Below the pieces are notes generated by a model, which worked only from the letters and a program-made list of their open reading frames with translations, had not been told where the DNA came from and made no database searches. A stretch of DNA of 64,000 nt from Chaunax sp. Z400. Lineage: Eukaryota > Chordata > Actinopteri > Lophiiformes > Chaunacidae. Made by a program: the position numbers and the translations under genes. The DNA is taken from NCBI GenBank assembly GCA_037577475.1, contig CM075186.1, positions 2,701,501 to 2,765,500 of the forward strand. The letters are read 5' to 3'. Each line of letters opens with the position of its first letter. Positions within the stretch are counted from its first letter, which is position 1. Positions 26,106-39,400 of this stretch are shown here, one piece after another.

Positions 26106-27212
26106 TTTGATGTAAGGCATCCTGTAAGGTGTCCTTTGGGATATGTGTGTTGGTTGAGGATGTGGAGGAAGGTGGATTCTCCCATTTGGGCCATTCCAGC
26201 AGTTAAAAATTAACCAATCAGTGACTGCTTGTTACTTTAGCAACAGGTAACTAGCGACCACTTGGCAACACTATGGCAGCACCAAGTAGGTCACTATACC
26301 AGACTCTGGTTGTCCTGTTGTATTATTTCTTAAAGGCTATAGTTACCAGGCTGAAGTCACTCAATTCCAATTTTTTGCCTTAATGTGGCACAAATGTATT
26401 TTTTTTAGGGCTGTTTAGACTTAAAAATGTGATTTTTCAAATCAAATTTCACATTTGGTCCTAAATCAGATATTTTTGTACGGATGTGTTGAGCGCTGTC
26501 GTCACATAAGCCCATTTTTTGCTCTACGTTAAAGACGGAGACGGACAGAGCCTTACGTACGTCTTCTGCGTTCATTCCGTGCGTAATCGGACACGTTCCG
26601 GACACACGTTGGGAATAAAGTTGTTATTTTCCTAAGACAACAAAAGCAAATTTGATAAACACATTGATGCATTTTAAAATCCCTTGACTGTATTTACTGT
26701 CCTTCATTTCAATCAACTGACAAATAAAGTTATGGGTTTTTTTGGGTTTTTTTGCAGCGATGATTCGTTCCGCTCTCTCTCCCTCTCACACACACACACC
26801 TACACACACACAGCTGAACAGACAGAGAGACAGACAGACAAACTGTGTCTCCTGCAGGAGCTCAAGGACTGAAGGACACCCTAAGGCGCAGCTGATAAGC
26901 GGCTTTATTCGTCTAATTTGGCCCCGGTGGCCTTTACCGATCTGCAGGTAAACACACGGGAGCTGAAGACACGCGCAGTCCGACACACTCACCGGCAGAG
27001 AGTCTCTGCTGGTCCTCACTCTTCAACCTGAGCTCTGAACATAGATTTCCTCCTCAACTTTATCATGATTTGAAGATCTAATTGCGCTTCTGATCAACTC
27101 CTCTTGATTTCGGTCAGTTTTTGCATTTTCACGACCCAGTGTGTTCTTTCTCAAGAAGACGTTAACATCTATTTAATGATGATGTGTTAAACGGCGTGAA
27201 AATGAGTTTTAT

Positions 27213-27217
<5 letters not shown>

Positions 27218-27246
<29 letters not shown>
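27218..27246 (+). repeat. Poly(A) tract upstream of drd4
   Basis: Nearly thirty uninterrupted A residues, about 210 bases before the drd4 start codon. No matching retroposed gene copy was recognised to its left, so it is a simple homopolymer. Confidence 0.9.
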
Positions 27247-27248
<2 letters not shown>

Positions 27249-27454
27249 CCAACTCCACCTGTTTCCATTGTGTTTGCCAGCGGAGTGTTTTTGCGTAAAG
27301 TGCGCACCGGAGCGCTCTGGAGCTCCACGGTAGAGTGTCCTTGATACTATAATGACACTACAGAACGGGGACCAGAGTCCAGCCCATTAATGAGAGCCCG
27401 CTGGCCGAGCTGCTGTGGCTCGGACCGGGACGGTGTGGAGGAGTCGCGGCGGAG

Positions 27455-30400
27455 ATGGCAGTCAACATGAGCGCGGCGGCCCCGGAGACGGTCACGGGGG
27501 AACACAACCTGCCGGCCCTGGTGCTCGGTGTGCTGCTGATCGTGGTGATCATTTGCGGGAACCTGCTGGTGTGTCTGAGCGTGTTGACGGAGAAGGCGCT
27601 GAAGACCACCACCAACTACTTCATCGTCAGCCTGGCGGTGGCGGATCTGATGCTGGCGGTGCTCGTGCTGCCGCTCTTCGTCTATTCCGAGGTGAGGTCG
27701 ACTGAAACACACTGACTATGGAGATAAGACAATTTAGTTTCACCGTACAGGTGAGATACTTTTTTATTTTACATGTTCCTAGGTGATACCAGGGGCCCCA
27801 CAGATAACCAACCAATAACAACACAACCAAATTCCAGCTCCATCATAATGAACCTTCTCATATAGGCAACATATCTGTACATTGTGAGATGAAGGTTGTG
27901 TTGATTAAAATCTTCTTCATCTTCTTCTTAGCCTTAAAGTCACTGTGTGGTTTTGCCTCCTCCTTATGAGAAGGTTTAACACAGTGTGAAATTCATATTT
28001 ATTCAAACGATTCTCCTGAATCATTTTTTAGAAGAGTTAAACCATATTTTGCATGAAAAATATTAGAGAAAAATCAAGTTTGAATTCATCATTTGTTCAC
28101 TGGATAGTTATATCTTGGATTGTTCTGTGATGGAATGCAGCTAATAACTTCCCTCCTATTCTACTTCTACTCCACTACATTTCCCTTCCACGTATTTTAC
28201 TTCATTTAGCCTCAGCACAGATTTATAATATTAATATTTAACTATCCAGCAGTGTATTAAGTATCTGAAGCTTGGCTGAACACCTGAGTAACATGGAAGC
28301 CTCAAATTGTTCCAAATTCAGCAGCTAGACTGTGAAACAAAGAGATTTTCATACATTATACCAGTTTTGGCTTCATTGGTTTGCAGTCTCTGCTTTTAAT
28401 GACATACAAAAGTCTGACTCATCTGGCAGCAGAGTAGAACTGAGCTCTTTACATCATATCATCTGTTTTATTATTTATCTCTTGTAATTGTCCATAATGT
28501 TTCTCATCCTTCTGAATGTCCTGACGTTGGAGAGCAAAAATATTTCATATTTATTTTTCGGAACCTGAGGCATTTTGCATAATAAATACTTTTACTTTTA
28601 CAGCTAATACCTCACTAATATATTCATTATTCAACCTCAGCTGTAGCTTACTATAACAGCTCAGACTACCTAATGAACTGATCTAAACTCAGGTTCCACC
28701 TACCTGCTTATGTCAGAGCTTTTGACAGAATCACATGGTCTTCATCAACAGACATCATTTTCTCAGTCATGGAATCAAGAATTGTTTTATCACTTCTAGA
28801 GCGTCTCCTGCATGTCGGCTTAAAAGTGGATTCAGAAAAAATACAGTTGACAAACCATCTCAATCAAGGTCGACTTCATCATCATCATCATCATCATCAT
28901 GTGGAAGCAGCAGATATTAAGCTCTAAATCAATGCAGAAGACAAGCTGAGCTCAGAGTATTGGAGAGTTTGAATAAAGAGGGTCTGCATGACAAATGAGA
29001 AAACATCATGTGCTGATCAAGATCATGTTTTTGTGTCATTAATCTGTTTAATTAATTAATTTAATGTATATATCTGTTAAATAGGACATGACTGTTGTCT
29101 GTGGTCCTTCAGGGCACTAACGTGTTGGTTTGAATTCAGTGAACTGTCCCTTTAAACGTCAGCTCTGACCGCCAGTTGACCCTCTTACGAAGCCCCGCCT
29201 TCTGAGACATGGAACCCTGCCCATTATGTGACATCACCGAGCAGACTCATCAGCAGAAAGTCTGATATTTAATATTTTTTACTGTGATTTTAGTCTTCAG
29301 TGTCTCTTTTACCTGTTTCATTTCACTCTCATTCATTTATGTCACTTTGTCATCTTTTCTTTAAGTTAGTGGATATTTTTCCCAGTGATGACAAACTGAT
29401 GGAGGCTGGAAATGATTTTTGATGAATTTTGATGAACCTATACTCTTGTCCTGGTGTTCTCTATCAGGGCTCAGAGAGAATCAATCCATTCATAATGTGA
29501 AGGCTACATTCCCCCTGGTGGTGGCTCTGCTCCAGGGCTCAGAGGTCAGCACCGGGGCCCCACAATGGGGACAAATATGGATGTTATGAAAACAATGAAA
29601 ACAATAAGGACGAGTTGATGTTTGTCAGCTAGTGTTCATTCTTTTGTCCTCTTCCTCACATCTTCTTTTTTGTCTGTTTATTTAACATATTTTCCTGTTG
29701 TTCCCGCCTCACAGCTTATCTTTGTGTTGTTCTGTAATCAAACCATTTTGGGTTTTTATTGTTCCAGCATACATTTAACCACAGAAACTAAACTAATTAA
29801 AGAGCTGATCCGTTTATTTATACTTTTAATACTTCATCCTGCAGATCTCTGCACTGTGGTGGAAGAAGAATTTACATAAGTAAAACTAGTAATATACAAA
29901 ACGTAACTAGAATTAAGTTAATGGACATATTAAAGGGTCGCTGGATTGATTTAGATGATGATGTTCAATGTGTTTAAGAGTACTTTTAAATGAACAATAA
30001 TCAATACATTTAGAAAAAACAGGTTTTTTAAAGGGTTGTTGATGGTCTATCAGATTCTTATTTATTTGATTTTATAATTTGCTTATATGCACATTTATGT
30101 TTGAATTTCCATGTATTTGTTTAGTATTTTTATGTGTTTATTTTATTTATTTTAATTGTGCATTTTGTTAGTTTAAACCTTAATCAATTGTCATGCATAT
30201 ACTATTTTCTCTTTTAAATATTAATATTATTATAGATAATTCATTCATTTTTATTCACTTGTATCTAATTAATGAATTATTAAGATATTATTTATCCAAA
30301 AATTCAAACTTAAGTATTGCCTAAATGTACACTCAAGGGATTTGAAAACAAACACATGGTTGTATTTTGGTCAACACATGAATTTTGGTCATGCTTGATT

Positions 30401-33400
30401 TTTGTGAGTCATTTTGAGTCTGGAAACACAATTTTTAGAGAAATAGCTACAATGACTTTATCCAACTAATCCCAAATGACCACCCCCTTGTTAAACTAAC
30501 CCTCCTCAATAAAAAGGCTTGAAGATTGGGGAGAAAATGACATCTGCATCACAACATCATCATGAGGGACAAAATATGGGTTGTGATTTTCATAGAACTC
30601 AAACTACCAAAGCAAATTTGCAGATAAACGCAGAGGTGTATTTTTAAATCCCTTGAGTGTATTTTATTTTTTTAAAGTAAAGCACTAAAGCAGAAAAATG
30701 TGGGTGATGAGGGCAGACATGCTCCTTGGATGCCTCAAGGATTTCCCAGAGAAAACATGATGCAGAGCCTAATAGGTGGTCCGACATGCTACGAGGGTTT
30801 GAAATCGTTTCAGTCTTTTCATTTTTTTCCAGTCCACCACTTGTTTGAAGGAACACACTGAGCGTATTTGTGTGTTTCAGTTCCAGGACGGTGTGTGGAC
30901 CCTCAGCACCACTATCTGTGATGGACTGATGACCATGGATGTGATGCTTTGCACCGCCTCCATCTTCAACCTCTGTGCCATCAGCATTGACAGGTCAGTG
31001 CTCACCTGTACAGGTATACACTAACAGAGAGATCACTCTGCAAGGAAGCAGCACGTAAACATGAGGCCAGTCTATGTGAAACTATGATTCAACTATGATT
31101 CTGTCTGACCTGTGACCTGTAACATGCTGCAGGTTATAATGGAGTTTGAACTAGGCTGTAGTAAAGTCATATGAACACTGAAGAACAAACAACATGCATG
31201 TTTTAGCTATTCTTGAAGGGGAATTCCACTAAAATCATACATCAAGTCTGTTTGCAGGTGTCGGGGAGCACGACTGCATATGTGAAAAAGTTGTCTTACG
31301 TGAGTTGTATGAAATCTGATAAATAGCCTCGAGTGATGTCACTTAAGTCAGTGTTAGTTGGTGCTGAAGACGACGTGTCTGAAAAAAATATGTAGATGTG
31401 TAGTTAGAAGAAAGTCTGGTTACTAAACCTCTTTAGCTGCTCCTCACCTCTGCTAGTCATGCAACCCTCTAAGCACAACACTGCTGACACTGCTTAATGG
31501 AATTCATCGAAACATGCTGCATTTTGGGTAATGTAGGCACCGAGGAAGGAAGCAAGGGATTAATAAATTGATTAATGAAATATAACAGGAAAGAAGGAAC
31601 ATAAAGCGGATTTTGTCAATTTTGTCGTCTTTGCTGTAGATCCTTGTTTGGTGGATCAGTGAGTCGATGTCTCGTATATTCGTTGCGTACAGCTTGCTAT
31701 CATCCATGTATAGGAGGTGGCTGATGGTCACTCCACTTCTGAACCTGTAAATATATCCAGTCTTGTCGATGATCTGGCTGAGGGGGTTCAGGCCTAGAGA
31801 GCAGCGGGGACAGTGCATCACCGTGGAATATGTCGCTCTTGATGGTGACTTGTGCGATGGTCTTGGACTTGGCTTCCAGATTTGTTTTCCATTTAAGTTC
31901 TTGATGCTCTGTTAGTCTTCTATAGTGCCAGACACTCCAGTATCCATGTGTGGGGCATTGAGTTGTAAGCTTTGTTGTAGTGCTCAGGTTGGTCTGCCTA
32001 GTATCAGGCACCGTTTACGCGACTGAAAACGGAAAAGGTATTCCTTCACGTTTTCAAAAACACGACAACGTTTTTGAAATGTTCCCTGTACATGATGACA
32101 TTGATCCCTTAAAACGCTGTAGTATGTATGGTATGCATGCCAGGCCAGTAGTTTGTGGTGTAAATTCAAAATCAAGAGCAAACAAACACAAGAGGTTATG
32201 GCGAACAAACACATGGACGAAGATGGACAGTTTTATCTGGACAGACGACAAGTGGGGTTGTTACTCCGAGTGACCCTCGACTATAAAGCTTCTAAATCAC
32301 AGGAAGTTATAGATTGGGAATCGTGCCAGCCTAAATACATGAATATATCGGAGGCTCTTAAAAAACAGCATCCATCTGGAGGGAAAGAATACCCTCACGA
32401 CCAAGACTCCATTACAAAAACACAGGTGACCTCAAAACTGAAAGCCATCAGTGGCAAACACAGACAGGAAGTGGACTCTAGTCGGTGCAGTGTCCTCATA
32501 TTTTCTGAACTGTGTGGGCAAATATGGGGTGGGTCACCCACCACAAAAACAATTGAGGCCGGCATCGAGGATATGTTGGTCCTCAGCCTCCACCATGCAG
32601 TCCTCAACTCCAGCTTCAGAGTCCTCAATGGCTTTTGATCCACCAAGCTCCAACAAGAAGTCTGTTAGCAGCAAACATAGCCTTAGACTCCCAGGTGATT
32701 GCTCTGTCGAACAGTAGCTGGTGCTTTGACCTGCTGGTGTTGTTTCTGATACCCTTCTTAGCTTTGCTCATCTATTGACTCATGTGCCTATTGAACTTAC
32801 AGCACTTGCTATGGTGCCTGAGACGAGCTTCCATGTTGTTGAGAGGCAGGTTATCGCCCAGTAGTTTCACATGTTGCTCCATTGTGGTGACTCTTCATGA
32901 TCAGGACTATCCTGCCCTTTGTTAGCCCAAACTGGGTGAGTGCCTGTTGTTAGCATCTCAGTCTTTTGTGCTGCCAAATCATTATGGAGGGCTGTTAGCG
33001 TCTTCATCCAGTAGGTGTGGATCAAGTCAGGTCCTGTTGCTGTCCAGCTATTCATGTCTGTAATGTTGATTGGTTCTGGTTCTGGGAGGTTGCTGTGGTC
33101 TGCACTCAGGTCCACCAACCACTTGGCCTTTGGATCATTATCTGGATTTGAGAGATTAAAACGTGTATTTGGAAGGGGTCCGATCACAGTACGGCAACAA
33201 AGAGGACTAGAGACATGACACTGCCACCAATATGTAGCTGAGATAATGCAGTCAGTCATTCAAACAAACGACAAGGTTCGAAGTTACATCTATGAAAAAT
33301 TGATCCAGATCTGCCATTATGTAAAATCATATTTTTGTTGAGAACTCATAAACTACTGATGATAAAAGGTTTCCAGGGTCTAGGAATTAGGTGGTATTTG

Positions 33401-36400
33401 GCATGAGGCAGATTTGAGTGAAGCCATGTCATCATGGCCACATCACAAAGTGTGTGCTGTGCCAACACACAGCAGTTGATTAGTGACAATGGTGTTGGTG
33501 TTGGTGGAGCTCTCTGAGAGCTTCCTGGTTAGCTTTGCATTTGGTCTTAATCAAAAAAGAGGATCAGCTAATGTGCTATAATCCATCCTGGTGGGGGCAT
33601 GAATGTATGTAGCAGATAACATAGCAGTTCATCCAATGGCTGTTGAGAAAACTACAACTTGACAATGGCGCTGGAATGAAAGCCAGGAAATAACCAAAGT
33701 CAATAGGATTCATCCTCTGGGGACTGTGAATGTCTAAAATGTCTGTCGAAGAATGATTGACTGTATCCCTGCAGCTATAATGGCTGAAATCAAGATAGAA
33801 AGAAATGTTTTAATCCAGAACATGTAAAAAAATTTCCCAAATTTATTGTGGTGGTTATTTTCCAGCTGGAGTCAGGAAGAAGCAAATTATTTATATGCAG
33901 CTCTGCAGCCAAACAAAGCCAGAAATTTCTCCTGTCTGCAGGAAGAGGTCAAAGTTCAGCCATAACTCAGAAACTCTATGTCGTTACCACAGCTTTAATT
34001 GGCCTCGGGTCAGGGTCATCCAGGAGTGCTCATGATTACTCAAACCAGAACCCTGAGCGGCCTGTCAGGAACACACAGGACACCTTGCTACGAGTTTCCG
34101 CTTTCTCCCCTGAAGGTTGTCAGGGTCAGACAGTCACGCCACAGTTCCCTCTGATGTGGAAATATAACGCTGACCTTTGGTGTGTTTCCTGTAAAAGCTC
34201 TAAAAGATGAAAAATAAGGGCGGACAGAACAGTTTAAAGCTTCAAACGAAGGATACATCTGCTGTGATGAACTGCCTGCTTGACTCTGCGCTCATTAGTT
34301 TTGACTTAATGTGATTATTTGAACTCTTGGCTGATGTTGAAGGATGAAAATCTGAGCTGAAAACCCAGGCTGTTCCTCAAATCTGATGTCCCAACGCTAG
34401 AAAATGTGATTACATCACAGACTGATGGAGGCAATGAGGCTAACATGGACTGATGGTGATGATCTGAAGCTTTTTGAAGCAGCCAGCAGCATTTCGAGGT
34501 TTAACTGGATGACAGAGCCTGAATAATTCAGCAGACTGAGCAGAAAACAGATCCTGAAGGTCTGCAGAGTCCACCTGCTGCTCCTGTCCACAGGCTGAAG
34601 GGGGGACATATTCTGGTCCCTCTGCAGGTTTGATGGTTTTAACAGCAAACTGAGTGATGACCTGCTGTCATTCATTGATGGATTACTGCACAGGACTATG
34701 GGCCTGAGAGCCGAGGGGGGCTCTGAGCCAGAGGGACCTCTGAATGAAATGTCTGTTTTTAAGACTTTTTTGCTGGAAAGTCAAAGAGGAAAGTCCTCAT
34801 CACATGTTCTTACTCCTCACAAGACAAAGGACTATTTTGGGAATTACACTTATTCGCTGTCTTACAAAGAGTTACATGAGAAGATTGATGCAACTCTCAT
34901 TTGTGTCCAATACATCATGAAGCTGCAGCCGGTTAGCTTAGCTTAGCAAAACAAAAACAAACAAAAAAACCTGAAAAAAAGGGGATCAGCTAGCTTTGAT
35001 TTGATCAGTAGTAACAAAAAAGTCATGGGATGGGAGGAGTTACTTCCTGGAGTCTCTATTGGCCCTTTTCCACAGAGGAAGTTCCAGGGCCAGTTCGGAG
35101 CCAGTGCCAAACTACGAACCAGTTCTTTGTATTTCCACAACCGAAGAACCAGTTCTCAGCCCCGAAAACCGGTGCCAGGGTTGAAACAAAGTGTTGCTGG
35201 GGCAGAAAAAAGAACCAGTTGTGTCAGAGCCTGGGGGTGGGATTATCTTAACCAACCAAAAATTTGTGACGGCCATTTTTTTGTGTAATATATATTCTAC
35301 CTAATTTGAAGAAAAAAGGGTTTTGTTCACTTTTTGTGACCCTTCATGATCAGGATTGTCCCGACCTGTGTTAGCCGGTCTGGACCTGTTGTTAGCATCT
35401 CAGTCATTTGTGCTGCGAGGTGATCATGGAGGGCTGTTAGCTTAGCTTCTTCAGCCAGTAGGTGTGGATAATGTCAGGTCCTGTTGCTTCATGTCTGAGG
35501 CTCTTTGTTGTGTCTTGTGATGTTGATGGTGGAGTTTGCTGTGCCATCTGCTCTTTGGCATTTTGCCACTTGGCATGGGTGTTGTGTGATGCCTCTTTCT
35601 CCCATGTTTGCTTCTCAGCTCTGGTTGGGTCTGTTCTGTTCCCTTTCAGCTGGGAGTGCACCATGGAGAGGTCTCTGGCAAAGAGGCCATTTATTCACCC
35701 AGAGCTGTGAGTCTTTGTTGAGCAGTCTCTAGAGCCTCGCCTATAGGGGGCATTGTATTGGCATTTGATGGGCATCCATTCAGCGAACTCTCTCTCCTCC
35801 TATTTGCTTCTCCAGCTCAGTGGGTGTAGTTGTGATGACTGGTTTTTGCTTAATGTTCCCATTGTGTTGTGTTGTTGCGATTCAAATGTTAAATTATGCA
35901 GCTTGAGTCTACAGGAATTGTGCAAGTGCTTCATGGTGCTCTTATGTGGAATATGAGTATAATCGCAGATGTGCATTATGTGTAATGTGCAATGTGTGTA
36001 ATTTGATGTTGTGATTTGCCACTGTATGTGTTATTTCAGCATTTTGTCAAAGAATGGGTATCTTATTGTATCATATCATATTATATGTTATCATATCATA
36101 CTTGAGCAAATGTATTTAGTTACTTTCCACCACAGTTAACAGCCAATTTGTTTGTTTGTGAATTTGCACGATCATACATGATCCCTTTGTGCACATATGT
36201 CACAACTTTTATACCTGTCAATCAAAAGTGCAATTAATAACTTAATTAATTGCTGCATTGCAGTAATTGCCATAAGGAAGCTCTAATAATTTTGTTAGTT
36301 CCATCTGAAAGGTCAAAATTTCTGCTGTAAAAAAAATATCTGTGATTCATCTGAGAGTGATAAATCAACCAGAGTGATTCTGCCATAAACTGTCAAGATC

Positions 36401-39400
36401 CAGGTTAGATTTATTTAGACAGAGGAAACATCCCTCTGCTCAGTCTTAAAGGTTTAAAGCTTTAAAGTGATGGTGAATGGTGCACGTTTTTATTGTAATT
36501 AATTTTTTTAATGTATTTTTTATCCATTAATGATTTCGCTTGTCTTCCTTTTCTATTTGCTGGGTTATGGTTCGCCTTACTGGCTACATTTTAATATTTC
36601 AGGTTAATCTTCAAACTAAAACCTTTCTGAAAATTGTTCTGTTACTGTCCTGCCACAATAATGCTGATAAACTTGCTGTCAGAGTCGCCTTCAGCTATTC
36701 TTGTGGGCTGAAAGCTACGAGCTTAACAAATAACAGCAGTGAGCACTTACCAGGCTTTGCTCCATCCTGAGTTTTGCCTCTCAGGCAACATATAGCGTGC
36801 ACTATGTTAGTGATAAATGTTGTTGTGGCTGTATGCACCCTGGAATGGGCTGAAGAAAAGGTACAGCAAACATCTTTATTGGTTAATATTTTATTTACAG
36901 ATAATATTATACAGCTTTGCATGGAAGATGCCATCGATGAACCTTAATAACGACTGTGACCTTTTAGAATAATTATATCAGCAGGTTGTTCAAGATGCTC
37001 ATATTGAGGCTGTAATGAATACTGTAGCATCTAGGGGATACTAGTAGAGCTGCCACAGTAATTGATTAATTGATCAGTCAATCAAAATAAAGTTAGCTGC
37101 CAACAGTTTTGATAAAGATCCCCGCTTCTTATATATAAGGATTTGCTGCTTTACTTTGTCATTTATGAGAGTAAATGAGGCATTTTTTTTGGTTTTGGGC
37201 TGTTAGTTGGAAAATATGAAGTTTTGAAATTGTGATGATTTTTTTTTAATTCTCACATTGATCTTTTTATCATGAAAATAAGATTGATTGAATGATAATA
37301 AAAATCATAGTTAGTGTGCAGCCCTAGAGACTATAGCAAGATGTGAGACTCTAAAGAAGATGATAATTTCTCATGCAAAAATAGAATCAGCACAAACATG
37401 AACATTAATACCATAAGTCAGAGGTTCCTAAAGTGGGGGGTCGTGACCCCCTGGGAGGTCGCGAGACTTCAGTGGTGGGGTCTGGAGATAATTTCAAGAA
37501 ATCAAAAAAAAAATCTGAAATGATTAGAAATCATCTATTTTAGCCATAATTGTTACAAAAGATAAATAGTAGTTCAATTCAAAATAAAATCATGCAAATA
37601 AAAATATATCATCAGCCTTCTGATTTTCTCTCCTAGATTAATTACTATATATAAAATAATATTATGGTTGTTAGGCTGTTGTGCTCTTCTATGCTTCAAG
37701 CACCTGTAGGGATAGTGGGGGTCGTGAGTCTCTGGCACCGTTTTTTTTTTGAGCATTAGGGGGGTGAAAATTTTGGGAACCCATGCTGTAAGTAAAACTC
37801 TCCCATGAATAATGATGTGGCAGTCTCAGTTTGTTCAGCTGAACCAGATTGTGAAATCTCTCTCGTTTGTTGCAGGTTCATCGCCGTGTTAATCCCTCTC
37901 AACTACAACAGGAAGCACGTGGACCTGCGGCAGACAATTCTGCTGTCGGCCACCTGGATCCTGGCCCTGGCGGTGGCCTCGCCCATCATATTTGGCATCA
38001 ACAACGTCCCGGGCCGAGACCCCAGTGAGTGTAAACTAGAGAACGATGACTACGTCCTGTACTCGTCCGTGTGCTCCTTCTTCATTCCCTGTCCCATCAT
38101 GCTGCTGCTGTATTGTGGCATGTTCCGCGGCCTGAGGCGCTGGGAGGAGGCGCGTAAAGCCAAGCTGAGGAGTAGCATCCAGGCCTGCCGCAAGCTGCAG
38201 GAGGCTGCAGCATCGCTGCCACCGCTGGCCTCACTCCCGCCGCCGCTGCCACCGATCATAGAGAGGGAGCAGACGGACACTCAGGATGAGCCGTCTACCT
38301 TCCCATGCCCAGACCGACCCTTTCCCTTGTCAGAGTACAAAGATGGCCTGGTGCCTACAGTCAGTTTTGCAGAGATCAAGTTCAACCCTGACCCTCACAG
38401 GAGGAAGAGGGCCAAGATCAACAGCCGCGAGAGGAAAGCCATGAAGGTGCTTCCTGTCGTTGTGGGTGAGTTCACATGCCGGTCAGCCTTTCTGCACAGC
38501 CAATACATACAGCTACTATGCTCATACTACATCGATCAATGATCTGGTTACAATGTGGAGCTCATGTTAACATGGCACCCCCTGATCGTCGGGTGTGTTG
38601 AAGGAGATGGAACTAGCCTATGTGACCATAAACTCATAAGGAGACTGTTTACTGAGCTGATAAGTAAAGTGAGAAGTAGGGTCATTTTCTCATAAGCTTA
38701 CAATCAGCCTCGTCGTTGAAACCAGTCCAGTTAAAATGTGCCAGTCTCACAATAAAACAGTTTTTACACAACAAGCTGAAGTTTAGTCAAACGTTATCCA
38801 TCCACCAATACACTTACAAAATGAATAAATAAAACTGACTTCACTTGAAATGAATAGTGGGCACTGCAGGTTACCTGAACGCCTCACCACCACTTCTGAT
38901 GTCTGGTCAGAGGCATGCAGGTATACCTGAACACCTCGCAACCACTTCTGATGTCTGTTCAGAGCCACTGACACATAAGTTAGACAAGGTTGGCTTATTA
39001 ATAGCATCCAGCGTTTGGTCCTAATGCCTAGAAGTGCTTCCCTTTAGCACACAATGGCTAATCCTGCAGCTCCTTAATCTGAAATCCAATTATTACGTAA
39101 TCTTAGTCAGTGTGCAGGAAGTTCTCATGAATCTCTGCTTCAGCTGACAGGTCTAGCTGCAGCCTGTGAGTAAAGCAGCTTGTTGGTGCACTACCACCAA
39201 AATGATAATCGTGCATACTAATCAATTTTTTATTAATGAATGACTATTCAAATACTCGAAAATCAAAGCCCTTCCCTTCTACGTATCAGTTTTAAACATT
39301 GAACATAAATGGGCCTTGAGTCTCGAAGGTTCCATAAGGGTTGACATGTATGTAGCAGTCTGCCTTTGCTTATCTTTGTAACTACACTAAACATACCTCA

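Larger units (their letters stand above)
19695..27454. other. Gene-poor spacer between the nucleotidase-like gene and drd4
   Basis: Apart from the repeats listed separately, I see no exon with credible splice sites or a recognisable protein. Open frames of up to about 90 codons occur on both strands but lack homology cues. Sequence becomes GC-rich only from about 27250, approaching drd4. Confidence 0.6.
30994..37875 (+). other. drd4 intron 2 (6.9 kb), rich in transposon debris
   Basis: Bounded by GTCAGTGC and TTGCAG. It separates the TM3-end exon from the exon carrying TM4 to the third loop. It contains two fragments of one LINE family, a Harbinger-like insertion, a hAT-related foldback segment near 35040-35230 and an inverted hAT-type copy, all listed separately. 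Confidence 0.85.

Noticed and set aside
27347..27712. Minus-strand frame of 121 codons opposite drd4 exon 1
   Set aside because: GC-rich antisense shadow of the receptor exon.
32153..32638. 161-codon frame as a host gene
   Set aside because: It lies within a transposon insertion in a drd4 intron and matches transposon-associated Myb/SANT wording, so it was listed as mobile DNA.
34415..34675. 86-codon minus-strand frame with leucine-rich wording
   Set aside because: No recognisable family, no splice context, inside a transposon-rich intron; possibly a LINE relic but not supportable.
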